A stretch of 64,000 nucleotides of DNA from Methanobacterium sp. SMA-27 (GCF_000744455.1 NZ_JQLY01000001.1:620001-684000), one strand, 5' to 3'; shown: positions 44,677 through 55,130, counted from the first letter of the stretch. The notes: generated from the sequence alone by a model not told the origin. Made by a program: numbers and translations.

Positions 44677-45805
44677 TTAAACTGTTTCAGATGCAATTGA
44701 CATGTAAGTATTATCCCTTTCAACTTCCAGTGTAATGGTGTTAATACCCAAATTGTAAGCTTCTGTTCTCAACATACCTGTTCCAAGCGGTTGTACTTTT
44801 TTTGTACAACCAGAAACATTTGCTATATAAGAAGTCAATTTATCTTCCTTTGATCCTGTGGTTGATGGGTTTAAATATAAATAACCTTCCGGAGTCACCC
44901 CTCCGCCTGAATGAATATCTAAAATGTATTTTATTCCCTTATTTTTTGCGAATTGAGCAATTTCCAGGCAGGAGAACCTTTTACATTTGCAATTCTATTT
45001 GGATCAATGCCCTTGTAAAATCTGGTATTAAGTTCAGTATCTAATGGAATTGCAAATGGTAAAACATAAAGTGTTCCATGGATATTTTCGTCCTTAATAT
45101 ATTCTAAATACTTCATAATTCCAATATTTGCTGCTGTTTCATTACCATGAATACCAGCTGAGATAAGAAGTATGGGACCATGGCCATTTCCAAATTTCAA
45201 CATTACAGATCCCTTTTTCTCCAGACTAAAAATTGTTTTTGCAAAATCTGTCTTGGATATATTAGAATCGATCTGAGAGTTCCGGGTAACATCTCCACCA
45301 ATTTTACTGTTAAATATGATATATTCCGGTCCAATAATTTTGATCTTCTTTTTAGTGTATCTATAATTATTTCCAATATTATACTTTGAAACAATTTTTT
45401 TAGTACTTACAACCGTTAATAAATAATAATTACCCACATTTATTTTGGGACTGATGTAAAAAGAAGTTAATTGATGTTTAGAAGCACCAGCAGCCAAATT
45501 TGATGAGTGATTGCTCCCTAGATAAGTAATTGCGTGGCTGTGAATATTTTTAAGGTAATAATTAAACCAGATACTGTGATAGGAGATATTTCCCCTATTT
45601 TTTATAGTGTTAGACACCACTATCTTACACCTTTAATACCCTTCAAAGGAACAGATAAATGGTTAACAATTAAATTTTTATTGGGAACATGTGAAACCAC
45701 TTTATGAATAGAACTTATTCCAGGGGTTGCAGCTGAACTAGAACTTTGAATGATTAATGGAACTACAATTAAAATCATTAAGATGATTAATAGATTTTTT
45801 TTCAA
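44677..45805 (-). pseudogene. Exported CARDB plus M14-like amidohydrolase with two frameshifts
   Basis: Minus-strand reading: signal peptide MKKNLLIILMILIVVPLII with a stop at 45620. A one-base shift restores a CARDB-like domain (VSNTIKNRGNISYHSIWFNYY), then an M14/AstE-like domain (GPILLISAGIHGNETAAN, LPFAIPLDTELN, GIDPNRIAN). This frame stops at 44931. A second one-base shift (within TGGAAATTG) restores KNKGIKYILDIHSGGGVTPEGY up to the stop at 44677. The zinc-binding HGNE is present, so the ancestor was probably active. It resembles the disrupted gene at 22624-24006. Decay, phase variation or sequencing error are possible. Confidence 0.8.
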
Positions 45806-46587
45806 AATTTTACCCCGATATAAATGATTCCATTTTTAGAATATTTATTTTTAATTTTAAAAGTTTAACTTATACTTTTTAAATGTATATATTTTAGGTT
45901 GATTCAGGGTACTTATAATATTAATTCAAACACTTCTCAATCATCCAATTTAAAAATTTCTAAAGAGTTGTAAAATTTGGAATTTATGGAAGGTTATAGA
46001 ATTAAAAATAGAAGAAATGGAATTTATGAATGAAAAATTGTTAAATATAGACGGAATAATAAATGATTTACACACACAAAAATAATTACTTGAATATTCT
46101 AGTTTCTGGCAGTTAAAATCGTAATTCATACCATGATTTTTATGTTTTTTAAACCGAAACATATAGACTAACTAAAATTCAAATATATTTATTAGATAGT
46201 TTGAAATTTATATAAATTTAAATAGATTTTTATAGTAAATTACAAAAATAAACCGCAAAGTATATATGCTATAAAAACATATATAAAACAGTACAGAAAA
46301 GAAGACTGTTCCTTTTTTAGTTTTCAAATTTTAGAAATTCAAATAGATAAATAATAAATTTGTTTATTTTACATTGGTAGAATTGGGTATAATAAATTTG
46401 CATTGAAGAATAATTCAGATGAAAGAAATTTAATTTAAAAAAGTTTATTAAGAAATAAGTATTCCACATTCAATTATTATTCGTAAAATTCTCAAAAACT
46501 TGATTGGAGGATATAACGGCAATTGAATGTATATGCAGTATTTTTTAACTGTCAAATAAAAATATTGAATGTAAAAGGGGGATAATT
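45806..46587. other. Long AT-rich intergenic region upstream of tfe
   Basis: No clear gene. A start-less open frame (about 45957-46090) reads LKSCKIWNLWKVIELK and on to GIINDLHTQK and may be a remnant. A TTG-started 20-codon frame (46523-46585) lies after a GGAGG and ends two bases before the tfe ATG; it could be a leader ORF, but its spacing is poor. Confidence 0.35.
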
Positions 46588-47082
46588 ATGTTAAGCGATC
46601 CAATAGTCCAGGAAATATTAATGGATATAACCAACGATGAAAAAAGCAGTGTTTCTATAATTGAATGTATACAGAAGGGTAAAACATTCGACGAAGAAAT
46701 TGCAGAAGAAACTGAAATAAGATTGAACATCGTAAGGAAAGTACTCTATAAACTTTACGATGCAGGCATAGCCTCCTATAAAAGAAGCAGAGATCCTGAA
46801 ACTAACTGGTACATATACAGTTGGAAATTTGACCAGGATAAAATTTCTGAAATAATAAGCAAGAAATATGAAAAGTTTTCTGAAGAAATTGAAAAATCTC
46901 TTGAATTCGAAGAAGAAAACATGTTCTTTGCATGTAATTTAAATGGCCACAGATACAAATTTGACGAAGCATCAGAAAACAACTTTTCATGTCCAAAATG
47001 TGGTGAATCTCTGGAATTTCAGGATAATAAAACCATAATTGCAGAATTGAAACAGATTATGAAGAAAAATAACCAAGCATAA
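46588..47082 (+). CDS. tfe: Transcription factor E (TFE alpha)
   Basis: A 164-aa basal transcription factor, homolog of eukaryal TFIIE-alpha. The N-terminal extended winged helix (about 1-85) has the pattern [29 protein letters not shown] coiled linker is followed by a C-terminal zinc ribbon with four Cys ([13 protein letters not shown] and [10 protein letters not shown]). It helps open the promoter and stabilises the RNA polymerase clamp. RBS GGGGG lies 7 bases before the ATG. Confidence 0.95.
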   Translation: MLSDPIVQEILMDITNDEKSSVSIIECIQKGKTFDEEIAEETEIRLNIVRKVLYKLYDAGIASYKRSRDPETNWYIYSWKFDQDKISEIISKKYEKFSEEIEKSLEFEEENMFFACNLNGHRYKFDEASENNFSCPKCGESLEFQDNKTIIAELKQIMKKNNQA

Positions 47083-47197
47083 TCAATTATTTTTTTAAAT
47101 TTATTTTTGTTAAATAATTTATTTAAATATTCTAGGGAATAAGCTCATATTAACCCTGAATACAGAATTCAAAGTATAAGGAGTGATTTATATCTTA

Positions 47198-47536
47198 TTG
47201 AAAAACGAATTAAAGGGTTTAAATAATGAACTTATTTTGAGGGCTCGTGCAGGTAAATGTGGAGAAATTAACATTCATGAGATGTTAAAGGCAATAAGTG
47301 TACTGGATAAAACCGCAGAAGGTCAAACATATCTATTAGATCATCGATGCGATGAAAAATTTGGTGAGTTAATGGGAATGCTCAACGAGATAACTGTGGA
47401 TATGCGAAATGGGAAAATGAATATTGAGGATCTCACAACCAAGTACATGGACAAAATACTACCAGTAGAAGTTGATGAAATACCACCAACAGATCTGGAC
47501 AATCAAACAGACATGGACAAAATATCATCTACATAA
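47198..47536 (+). CDS. Hypothetical 112-aa protein (TTG start)
   Basis: A soluble protein. The best start is TTG 47198, about 11 bases after AAGGAGTGA; an in-frame GTG at 47183 sits inside the RBS. The body is helical (ELILRARAGKCGEINIHEML, TYLLDHRCDEKFGELMGML) with an acidic, Pro-containing tail ending DKISST. One Cys near residue 20. No family recognised. It may be in the tfe transcript (115-base gap). Confidence 0.5.
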   Translation: MKNELKGLNNELILRARAGKCGEINIHEMLKAISVLDKTAEGQTYLLDHRCDEKFGELMGMLNEITVDMRNGKMNIEDLTTKYMDKILPVEVDEIPPTDLDNQTDMDKISST

Positions 47537-47705
47537 TACTATTATCTTTTTTTAAATAAAAATTCATAAACAACTAAGAATTAAATTTATATTAAATTCC
47601 ATTCTATTACTCATTTAAAGTAATATTCCTTTTTTACATAGTTATATGGGCCATTATGTCTCTTCCAAATCGTATTTATATGGATTTGGTGTAAAAATCA
47701 TAATT

Positions 47706-49232
47706 TCATACGCTTTTAATTGTACTAAACTTGTAATTGTTGTTTCCATTGGATTCTGATACAGTTTTATGGGCATCTGCATATGCTGAAATATAATAAT
47801 TCTTAGCAACAATAGAACTAGATAATTTTATTGTGGAATTCAAAGTTTTACTTTTACCTCCACCTAGCCCATTGAAGTAATGCTGGCCTATATATTTATT
47901 CTGGGCATTTCCCTTCTTTTTAAGGTAATAATGCACCCAGAAGCTACTTGTGCTGATTGTTCCAATATTTTTAATGGTGTTGGTTACATATAATTTGTTT
48001 CCACTGTAACCATTAATTTTGGCACTAATTCCAGTTACAACCAGATCCCTGTATGCACTGTGAATGGTTATCCTGGTTGAACCTAACTTGTAATTGTTAT
48101 TTTTATTTGTTTCAGGATTGGTTTTATAAGGGTCTGCATAGACTAAAATATTATAATTAGCTGTAGCTATGCTTGTTGGTAATGTAAGTGTTGTATTTAA
48201 ATGTTTAGTTGACAGTGAACCAATACTTGTTATGAAAGACTGTCCAATGTAGATATTTTTGCTTGTTGAATTCTTTTTAAGGTAAAAATTCACGTAAAAA
48301 CTGCTGGATGTAGCATTAACCAAATTTTTAATAGTGCTCAAAACATTAATTTTATGCCCTTTAATACCATTCTTTGGATTAATAACCTCTGATACAGTTA
48401 AATCAGATTGATAAGGGTTTTTTGATCTGTCGCTGTTGTACCATAACTCTGCCGCATTAGCATTGTATTTGGTTGTTTGTTGAAGTGTTGGGAAAGTACC
48501 AAGCCAGTTACCAACAAATGCAGAATATCCTCCGGAATTTCTCCAAACCTTTGTACTATTGTATGATGTTGATTTAACAATCTTTTCATATTCGTTTTTA
48601 CTATTGTATTCTGCAAAATTTTTGGTTCCCTCACTAATAAAACTCTTGACAAGATCCAAACCTTCTCCAGTCCAAGCACTTGTATAATAATTAGCTCCAG
48701 AACCTCTAAACATATTTGCAAAATTGTATATTGTGCTGGTTGGATTTGAAACTTGGTAATTGTCCACCCATCCCGTTGAAAAACAGGATTCTAGCAGGAT
48801 TACAGGAATACTATTTTTTACTGGGGCTGTAAACAGTTTTCCATCCCATCCTTCACGCATTCTATTTCCAATACCCCATATAAAATTATTAGAACCAACC
48901 AATGCAAAGGGAGGAGTTGCAGATCCTCCTTTCAAATTGTAATTACCCGACTGATATCCACCATGACCTGCATATATTATTGCATCTGCTCCGTACATAC
49001 CCTTTAATATATTCTTGGTGGTAGCATTTCCTTTATAAAGTTCTAAAACAGAATATCCTTTTGATTTAAGTAGAGTGGCAATACTTTTTGCTTCGGTGTA
49101 TGTTGATGGTATATCATTGGTAGAATCCCCTATAATTAATATATGGGCCTCTGAATAGGGTAAAATGCTGCAAATAAATGTCAATGATACTGCAGTTACT
49201 AATAAAATCTTAAAAATCCTTTTTATATCCAA
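47706..49232 (-). CDS. Exported caspase-fold (C25/clan CD-like) protein with two CARDB domains
   Basis: A 508-aa protein from a TTG start (AAGGTG upstream). Signal peptide to about residue 29 (YSEA). The N-terminal domain resembles clan CD peptidases: strand ILIIGDSTND, catalytic His in IIYAGHGG (H90) and Cys in ILLESCFSTG (C150). The second half has two CARDB repeats (DLTVSEVINPKNGIKGHKI; DLVVTGISAKINGYSG), each with NNNYKL/NNNYKF near the end. CARDB domains bind proteins or carbohydrates outside the cell. The protein probably sits on the cell surface. Confidence 0.75.
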   Translation of the reverse strand: MDIKRIFKILLVTAVSLTFICSILPYSEAHILIIGDSTNDIPSTYTEAKSIATLLKSKGYSVLELYKGNATTKNILKGMYGADAIIYAGHGGYQSGNYNLKGGSATPPFALVGSNNFIWGIGNRMREGWDGKLFTAPVKNSIPVILLESCFSTGWVDNYQVSNPTSTIYNFANMFRGSGANYYTSAWTGEGLDLVKSFISEGTKNFAEYNSKNEYEKIVKSTSYNSTKVWRNSGGYSAFVGNWLGTFPTLQQTTKYNANAAELWYNSDRSKNPYQSDLTVSEVINPKNGIKGHKINVLSTIKNLVNATSSSFYVNFYLKKNSTSKNIYIGQSFITSIGSLSTKHLNTTLTLPTSIATANYNILVYADPYKTNPETNKNNNYKLGSTRITIHSAYRDLVVTGISAKINGYSGNKLYVTNTIKNIGTISTSSFWVHYYLKKKGNAQNKYIGQHYFNGLGGGKSKTLNSTIKLSSSIVAKNYYISAYADAHKTVSESNGNNNYKFSTIKSV

Positions 49233-49576
49233 ACCAGCACACCTTTATATTTTTTAGGGATAAATATCTGCTATATGAGAATTTAATTCCCAATATTTTT
49301 TTAACTCATTTAATAATATATATGGAATATCCTTCACCAGAATATATAATTATTCATGTTAAAAGTGCAGATCCTCACCCATCCAAATCAAATATAATAA
49401 GATCAAGAAAAAAACAAGAATATATTTTTAATCAACTTTTTTCTGAATCTTCATACAACTCATACTTTTTTGAATTCAAATTTTTATCTTCTTAAAAATG
49501 ATGTAAAATCCCGACAGTACATAAAATTGATAATATAATAAGGGACACTTTCATAATCATAAGCAATGCTGCATGA
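49233..49576. other. Intergenic region
   Basis: AT-rich. The promoter of the caspase-fold gene lies near its left end. Nothing else recognised. Confidence 0.4.
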
Positions 49577-49783
49577 TTAGCTAATGCAAGATTAATAGGG
49601 ACTAAAAACTTAGAAGTGGCTAAGAAGACTATTCCCATTCAAAACACCTGGTCTATAGCTTTTTTATCGCTTAAAATAGCACTAGCAACTCCAAAATGCT
49701 TTTTATCAGCAGAACTAATTAAAGATTTGGACAATGATGTAAGATTTTCCCTTATTGAACTTTATTTTGGGCTTAAAAAATAA
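49577..49783 (+). pseudogene. Start-less ORF remnant
   Basis: Open for 68 codons after a TGA at 49574, with no start codon, ending just before the convergent surface-protein stop. It reads LANARLIGTKNLEVAKK then ALATPKCFLSAELIKDLDNDV and ends ELYFGLKK. The last part resembles a HEAT-like helix. Probably the C-terminal remains of a lost gene; weakly supported. Confidence 0.3.
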
Positions 49784-49784
49784 T

Positions 49785-51131
49785 TTAATAATTTATTTTC
49801 AGCCCATATGCTCCTATTATGGCTTTGAACTTATTTATCAATATTTTTTTGGTACCAAATGTAACATAAGCTGGTAGTCTATGGTTTGTAATGTAGAATT
49901 TCTGAACTCGGGAAATACCATCCTTCATCTGTGCCATGGTCAAAGAAGAAACCCTAAAACTGGTTGAATAGTGTGAAATCGCTTTACCTGATAGGTCTGT
50001 CACACTTCCAGAAGCCAATGTAATAATATATTTAACTCCTTTGCTGAGTAATTTATGTCTTAAAGTGAGCACATTACTGATGATGCTTTTGGTTGTTGCT
50101 ATGGAATTTCCAGAACTGTTTTTAAGTGTTATCAATTTGTTTCCAAATTTTACAGGTTTGCTGAAGGTGATCTTTAAAACTTTGTTGGGTGAAACATCCA
50201 CAGCACCACTACTTGGATTGGACATTGTAACTGCAAGACCATTTACCACAGGTACCTTTGCTGTCCAGGCAACAAGACGTGCCAATATACTTGGATGTTG
50301 TGGGTCTAATTCTGGATGAGGTCCACTTAAGATCGATCTTCCATGGTAGTAATAATCACCTACAATGGCTCCATAATTTTTATACCCAATTTGATTGTCT
50401 GCATACACAGCAAATGTAACAGCTTTACCACCTTTAACATACATTGCAGGACCATTGTAATGGGCCATGGTAACTGTCCCGCCAGATCCAAATAAATTAA
50501 TTCCAGCATTTAATATTTTTACCTTTAAAATACCTTCATGATAAGGATGTTTACAATAAACATGAGGGGCAACACCCCAAGCCCTATACATCCCATCAAC
50601 ATTTCTAGAACCAGAATATGCACCTGCACAAATTCCAAGGTAGCCATGACCATTTTTAACGAAATTTCGTATGGCACTACTGCTCACAGCGTTTATATAA
50701 TTTTTACCACTTGTACCCCCGGGCATTACAAGTACATTGTAATGGGATAGAATTGAATAATTTATTGTTTTTGTTGTTGAATATGAGAAACAATAACCCT
50801 TCAATAGATGTTTAGTGTTTGCAGTGTGAAGACCAGTTTTTACCCCAGAGACACAGCTACTAATTGCACCCCTTCCATTGTATATAACTACTTTAATAAC
50901 CTTCCTTGAAGAAGATACAGTTTTAGAAACTGGTTTCGAACTTGTACTTTTTAAACTTGTCTGACTAACAATTTTTGCATTTGATCCTTCAAAATGGCTT
51001 AAACTTATATTTTCCGTGCTTCCAGTCCCAACATTAGTTGCTGAGACACCATATGTGCCTAAACTTAATGTTATTCCAAGAATTAATAAAGCTAAAACTA
51101 AATACTTCTTGATAGTAAAACGCCCCCCCAA
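49785..51131 (-). CDS. Exported BPL_N amidotransferase-like, Big_5 and pseudomurein-binding protein
   Basis: A 448-aa surface protein. Signal peptide 1-31 (YLVLALLILGITLSLG). Residues about 75-295 resemble a BPL_N/glutamine amidotransferase-like fold (VVIYNGRGAISSCVSGVK, NVLVMPGGTSG, nucleophile-type Cys in GYLGICAGAYSG). Residues about 305-400 are a Big_5 Ig domain (VLKITFSKPVKFGNKLITLK). The C-terminal about 45 residues are a pseudomurein-binding repeat (VQKFYITNHRLPAYVTFG). It probably binds the pseudomurein wall and may act on peptide cross-links. The start is TTG or further downstream and is uncertain; a GGGGGGG run lies right after the TTG. Confidence 0.78.
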   Translation of the reverse strand: MGGRFTIKKYLVLALLILGITLSLGTYGVSATNVGTGSTENISLSHFEGSNAKIVSQTSLKSTSSKPVSKTVSSSRKVIKVVIYNGRGAISSCVSGVKTGLHTANTKHLLKGYCFSYSTTKTINYSILSHYNVLVMPGGTSGKNYINAVSSSAIRNFVKNGHGYLGICAGAYSGSRNVDGMYRAWGVAPHVYCKHPYHEGILKVKILNAGINLFGSGGTVTMAHYNGPAMYVKGGKAVTFAVYADNQIGYKNYGAIVGDYYYHGRSILSGPHPELDPQHPSILARLVAWTAKVPVVNGLAVTMSNPSSGAVDVSPNKVLKITFSKPVKFGNKLITLKNSSGNSIATTKSIISNVLTLRHKLLSKGVKYIITLASGSVTDLSGKAISHYSTSFRVSSLTMAQMKDGISRVQKFYITNHRLPAYVTFGTKKILINKFKAIIGAYGLKINY

Positions 51132-51418
51132 TGATGTCCAATTAAATAGATTTCAATTGGTTTTAATTGTTGAATAATTAAAATAAATAAAAATAATCTT
51201 AAAACTGTTGTAATGTTTATATTTAGTTATCAGAGGTTTATTAAAGTTTTGATATAATTTAAATTTAAAAATAATTAAATAAAAATAATAGGTTTCATAA
51301 TATAATTTTATCAAATTCAATACAACTCGCAAGATCAGAAAATTAAGAATTTATGGAAAATATTTTGGGATTTAAATGATATGGGGTTTGATCGTACCCA
51401 ACTATGGTATCAATCCAC

Positions 51419-53331
51419 TTAAAATAATCCACTCTTTTTCAATCTGGTTTCAATTATCTGTGCACCTTTATCCATCTTCTCCTTGATGAGCATGGTTAAA
51501 ACAAATGCTATTATAGGGAATACAGTTAAAATCGCCATATCATACCAATAGCTGGTCCAAATCACACCTGCAATTACCTCACGCAGTGCTCCTATACATA
51601 TGACAATGGTAAATATGGATGTATTGTCTGGAAAAATGGTGGCAAAATTTCTACAGGGAAAGTTCCACCGGTAGCAGTGATCTGCAAAACCAGGATAATA
51701 ATGGCCAAGGCCTTACCAGCATTCCCAAATGTGGATGTCATTGAATACACAATTATCATTGCACACACACCAATGTACACAGTGGTCAATGTGAACAACA
51801 ATGCAGAGGTAACCTGGATATGCAGTAACAATGCACCAATTGAAACCAGCAGCGCCTGTAAAATACTTATAATTAAAAACAATCCCATTCTTCCAATATA
51901 AACACTTGCTGTGTTGTATATTTTGCGCGTTTTAATTCTCATGGTGATCATGGCAACAGCAATAATACAACCGATCCATAGCGATATTGAAATATAAAAT
52001 GGAGCCAGTGCAGATCCATAATTAGCAATAGGATAAATGTGTTGCTTTTCAAGTGTTACAGGAGTTTTAAAGTAATTTTGAACATCACCCTGGTCCATAT
52101 AAGAGAATGCAATTAATTTATCCAGATCATCAACACTTATTGAGTTGAGTTTAGCAGCTGCAACAGGAATTTCAGATTTAATTAGAGGCCATTTAGAATT
52201 GGCTAAACTCAATTTAGAGGACGCCTCATTAATTTTCTGGTTAATATTATCCTTATTACTTACAAGTGAATTAACACCATCGTCCAGTTGATCAATTAAT
52301 GTTTTTAATTCATTTAACTTACCTGTTGGATTAGTACCGTCCTTTATATCGGCTTCTATCTCCTTCAAGACAGTCAGTACCTTATTTGCCATTCCAATAT
52401 CATTTTCAACTTCTGCTATAATAGGTTTTAACTGTTCATCACCAGTTGCATCGTATAAACTGGTTAAAATAGCATCAATATATTTTAAAGAAACAATTGA
52501 AGTGTTAACCTTTAACTCCATATCCTGAACCTTTGTCAGGGCACCTTTTGGATCGGATTCTATTTGATTATACAGTGAATCATAGGAGTTTCTAACTTCA
52601 TTGGAATATTTCTGTATTTCTGGCAGGGCTGCACTGACTTTAGGCCAGATATCATTTAAAGTATCCATATCAGAATTAGCTTCTCCAAGTGTTGCATCTA
52701 TTGCCCCTATTTTTCCATTCAGTTCGTTAACAAACGCACTTGTTTTTAAAAATTGTGCTTCATTTTCCTTGACTATCTGCCCCACATCACCTAGTTTGCC
52801 AAAAATTATACCGTCAACAGTTTTAACAACTTCATCATTAACCTGTGACTGTACAGCATCTACACCGGCATTTGTAATCCTTGGTGCAATTGGATTGGTT
52901 TTATCGTTTACAATATAAACTATTTTAGCCTGTTGGGGTGTTGATGTTTCAATGGAAAGCAGATCCTCGCTGAAATTATTTGGAATTATGAGTGCAGCAT
53001 AATAATCTCCATTTTTAACACCATTCATTGCATTATCCCTATCAACAAACTTCCAGCTGAAATTTGTATTATTCTTCAACTCATCAACAAGCATATTTCC
53101 CACATTATAACTTGTCCCATTGGTAGAGTAACCCAGATCCTCGTTAACAACAGCAATTTCAATATTTGAAGTTCGAGCATACGGATCCCATGTGGCCTGG
53201 ATATTTAGTAATGCATACAACGATGGAATAAAAATAATAACAATCAAAACAAACATAACAACAGGATTCTTAATAACCGCCTTAACATTATTTCTAAATA
53301 TTTCTCTTACTCCCTTTATCATTAAAACCAT
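51419..53331 (-). pseudogene. YhgE/Pip family membrane protein, frameshifted near its C-terminus
   Basis: Frame one from ATG 53331 covers 579 aa. An N-terminal helix (VKNP-type YhgE start with MFVLIVIIFIPSLYALLNI), a long extracellular part with IPNNFSEDLLSIETSTPQQ, a coiled middle, and C-terminal helices up to HPYLPLSYV then a stop at 51592. A one-base shift there continues IGALREVIAGVIWTSYWYDM, a last helix, and KEKMDKGAQIIE to a stop at 51419. This is what a complete YhgE/Pip protein should have. The family (phage infection protein, ABC-2-like) is involved in export; its function is unclear. Either a mutation or a sequencing error. Confidence 0.8.
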
Positions 53332-53632
53332 CCTTCTCCTTAAAGGCTTAAATTTGTGTATAATAAATAATGAATTACAATAAAGCTTGAAATAATAAAG
53401 TTTAACAACTTCATATAAAAATGTTACTCTTTTAGTTACAATCTGTAATTAATCTTTACTGGATAAGAAAAATAGATAAAATAATTTCCATCTAGATCCA
53501 TATAGTATAACATGGAAATAACATGAAAAATAAATATGGAAAATATACATTGAAAATAAATTAACTAAAATTTTCAAATAATGTTCATTGGACTTTATCA
53601 TAACATTTCTAAAAAAATAGGGTGAATATTTA
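53332..53632. other. Intergenic region
   Basis: Nothing recognised beyond AT-rich sequence; it must hold the divergent promoters of the YhgE-like gene and the 137-aa protein. Confidence 0.4.
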
Positions 53633-54046
53633 ATGTCGGTTTTAACCAGAAAACAATTTTTAAAGCGAAGTAAAACTTGTATTAATGAAACAGGTAATCA
53701 GGCCCTGTTAATCAGCGAATTAATTAACCTTGAAAAAGAGGAAAAAATTGATAATCAGGAAGCTTACAAAAAAATAAAGGGGATTATGAAAGGTGTTGAA
53801 ACTGCATTTTTCAGATACGAAGTTTTAAGTCCTCCAGATAATTGTGTATCCCTACATTTAAAGATCCTTCACAGTTTAATAACTTTACAAGAATCTATAG
53901 CTGCCAACTATGATTTTGTTGTATTCTCGGACGATCATGAGAAAGAAAAGGCTGAGAAACTGGAAGAGTCAAGAACTCTGCTGGATAAATTCAGGTTGGA
54001 GTTTAGACCAATAACAACCGAAGTAGACAGTTTATTAATAAAATAA
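53633..54046 (+). CDS. Hypothetical helical 137-aa protein
   Basis: An all-helical, charged protein (MSVLTRKQFLKRSKTCINE; LHLKILHSLITLQESIAANY). One or two Cys and no membrane segment. It resembles a small helical bundle. RBS GGGTGA precedes the ATG. No family or neighbour evidence points to a function. Confidence 0.6.
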   Translation: MSVLTRKQFLKRSKTCINETGNQALLISELINLEKEEKIDNQEAYKKIKGIMKGVETAFFRYEVLSPPDNCVSLHLKILHSLITLQESIAANYDFVVFSDDHEKEKAEKLEESRTLLDKFRLEFRPITTEVDSLLIK

Positions 54047-54289
54047 TGGATTTTAAGAAATAGAGAATTATTAGGCTAGGGGATTTATTAAAAAATAATT
54101 AAAATAAATATATTATTCTTTAGCACAGTTTATTTTTAACCTGAAAGTTAGTTCTATTTTAAATAATTAGAACTCCTCTTAACTCCGATTATAATAATAT
54201 TGATCTTTTTGATGATTAATATATTTTTTGTTATAAAAAATAAAATAATGTCCTATTTTTAAGATGTGATAACAATTGGATATGAAATG

Positions 54290-54547
54290 TTATATTGAAC
54301 ATTCGTGTGGATCATAAATTCTAATTAACTGATAGGAGGAAGTATCTTCTGTTACAAAAATTTCAAGGTCAAAAATCTTCTTACTGGATATATTTTCAGA
54401 TTTCATAACTTTCTTTAAAATAGAATAACAACTTGGATTTATTAATATGGCGTTAGGAAATTGGGCTTTGCTATGGAATAACTTTCTTTTATCACTTATT
54501 GATTTTAATAACTGTTCACCAGTTAGATTTTCATTTTTTATATCCAT
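54290..54547 (-). CDS. Hypothetical 85-aa protein
   Basis: Starts at ATG 54547, with RBS GGAGG nine bases upstream. An alpha/beta protein: MDIKNENLTGEQLLKSIS, then strand PNAILINPSCYSIL, then LEIFVTEDTSSYQLIRIYDP. The order resembles small structural or phage-type domains, but nothing specific can be named. Monocistronic. Confidence 0.55.
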   Translation of the reverse strand: MDIKNENLTGEQLLKSISDKRKLFHSKAQFPNAILINPSCYSILKKVMKSENISSKKIFDLEIFVTEDTSSYQLIRIYDPHECSI

Positions 54548-54871
54548 ATAATCACCCTCCAACATCATTTTTTTAATCTATCTAATATTATGGTTTGCTT
54601 TTCACTTTAACTTTTCTAAAAAATACCAATCATAAAAGTATATAAAAATTTACAATCTTTAATTAAAAAACTGAAAATATTAGTATTGATATAATATTTT
54701 TGGGAAAAACTGAATTTTGTAGGGAAAATAAATTCCTTATTCTAAAAAATTGATCAGTTTACAGCTTTTTAGCCTTATCCAAATAATTTTTTCAAATTTC
54801 AAAATAAATTATTAAATAAAAGAATGAAAACTTCCAATTACTTTATAAGGTGTTAAAATCAATAGTGAATA

Positions 54872-54888
54872 AGCCTATTTTATAGGCT
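54872..54888 (+). promoter_or_regulatory. Hairpin directly upstream of the TRAM gene RBS
   Basis: AGCCTA-TTTTA-TAGGCT forms a perfect 6-bp stem with a 5-base loop. It ends seven bases before the GGAAGTGAT RBS of the TRAM gene. Its place in the leader suggests control of translation, for instance melting or trapping of the RBS with temperature or by the protein itself. The region 54548-54871 shows nothing else. Confidence 0.5.
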
Positions 54889-54908
54889 AAAAATTGGAAG
54901 TGATAAAT

Positions 54909-55130
54909 TTGTTTGGAAATAGTTACGGTAATGATAAAAGAAATGATGCTCCTATTCAAGAAGGCGGAGAATACGATGTTAAAATTGAGGATACTGGCAG
55001 AGACGGAGACGGAATTGCTCGTATAGAAGGTTTTGTGGTTTTTGTTTCAGGCGCTAAAGTTGGCGACGAAGTAAAAATTAAGATTAATTCAACAAGAAGA
55101 AATTTTGCATTCGCTGAAATAGTCGAATAA
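54909..55130 (+). CDS. TRAM domain protein (TTG start)
   Basis: A 73-aa stand-alone TRAM protein: short Asn/Asp-rich start ([15 protein letters not shown]), then the TRAM beta-barrel ([44 protein letters not shown]). Such proteins are RNA-binding and act as cold-induced RNA chaperones in methanogens. TTG 54909 is best: it has GGAAGTGAT just upstream, and the protein start matches the family. An earlier in-frame TTG (54894) lies in front of the RBS. A hairpin precedes the RBS. Confidence 0.88.
   Translation: MFGNSYGNDKRNDAPIQEGGEYDVKIEDTGRDGDGIARIEGFVVFVSGAKVGDEVKIKINSTRRNFAFAEIVE

Noticed and set aside
45950..46162. A 70-aa minus-strand ORF in the region upstream of tfe
   Set aside because: Low-complexity Phe/Ser/Asn/Ile composition, no RBS, no protein-like pattern; more likely antisense to a plus-strand remnant.
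46523..46585. Leader peptide controlling tfe
   Set aside because: The TTG start is about 12 bases from GGAGG, which is too far for confidence, and the 20-aa product shows no attenuation-like residues.
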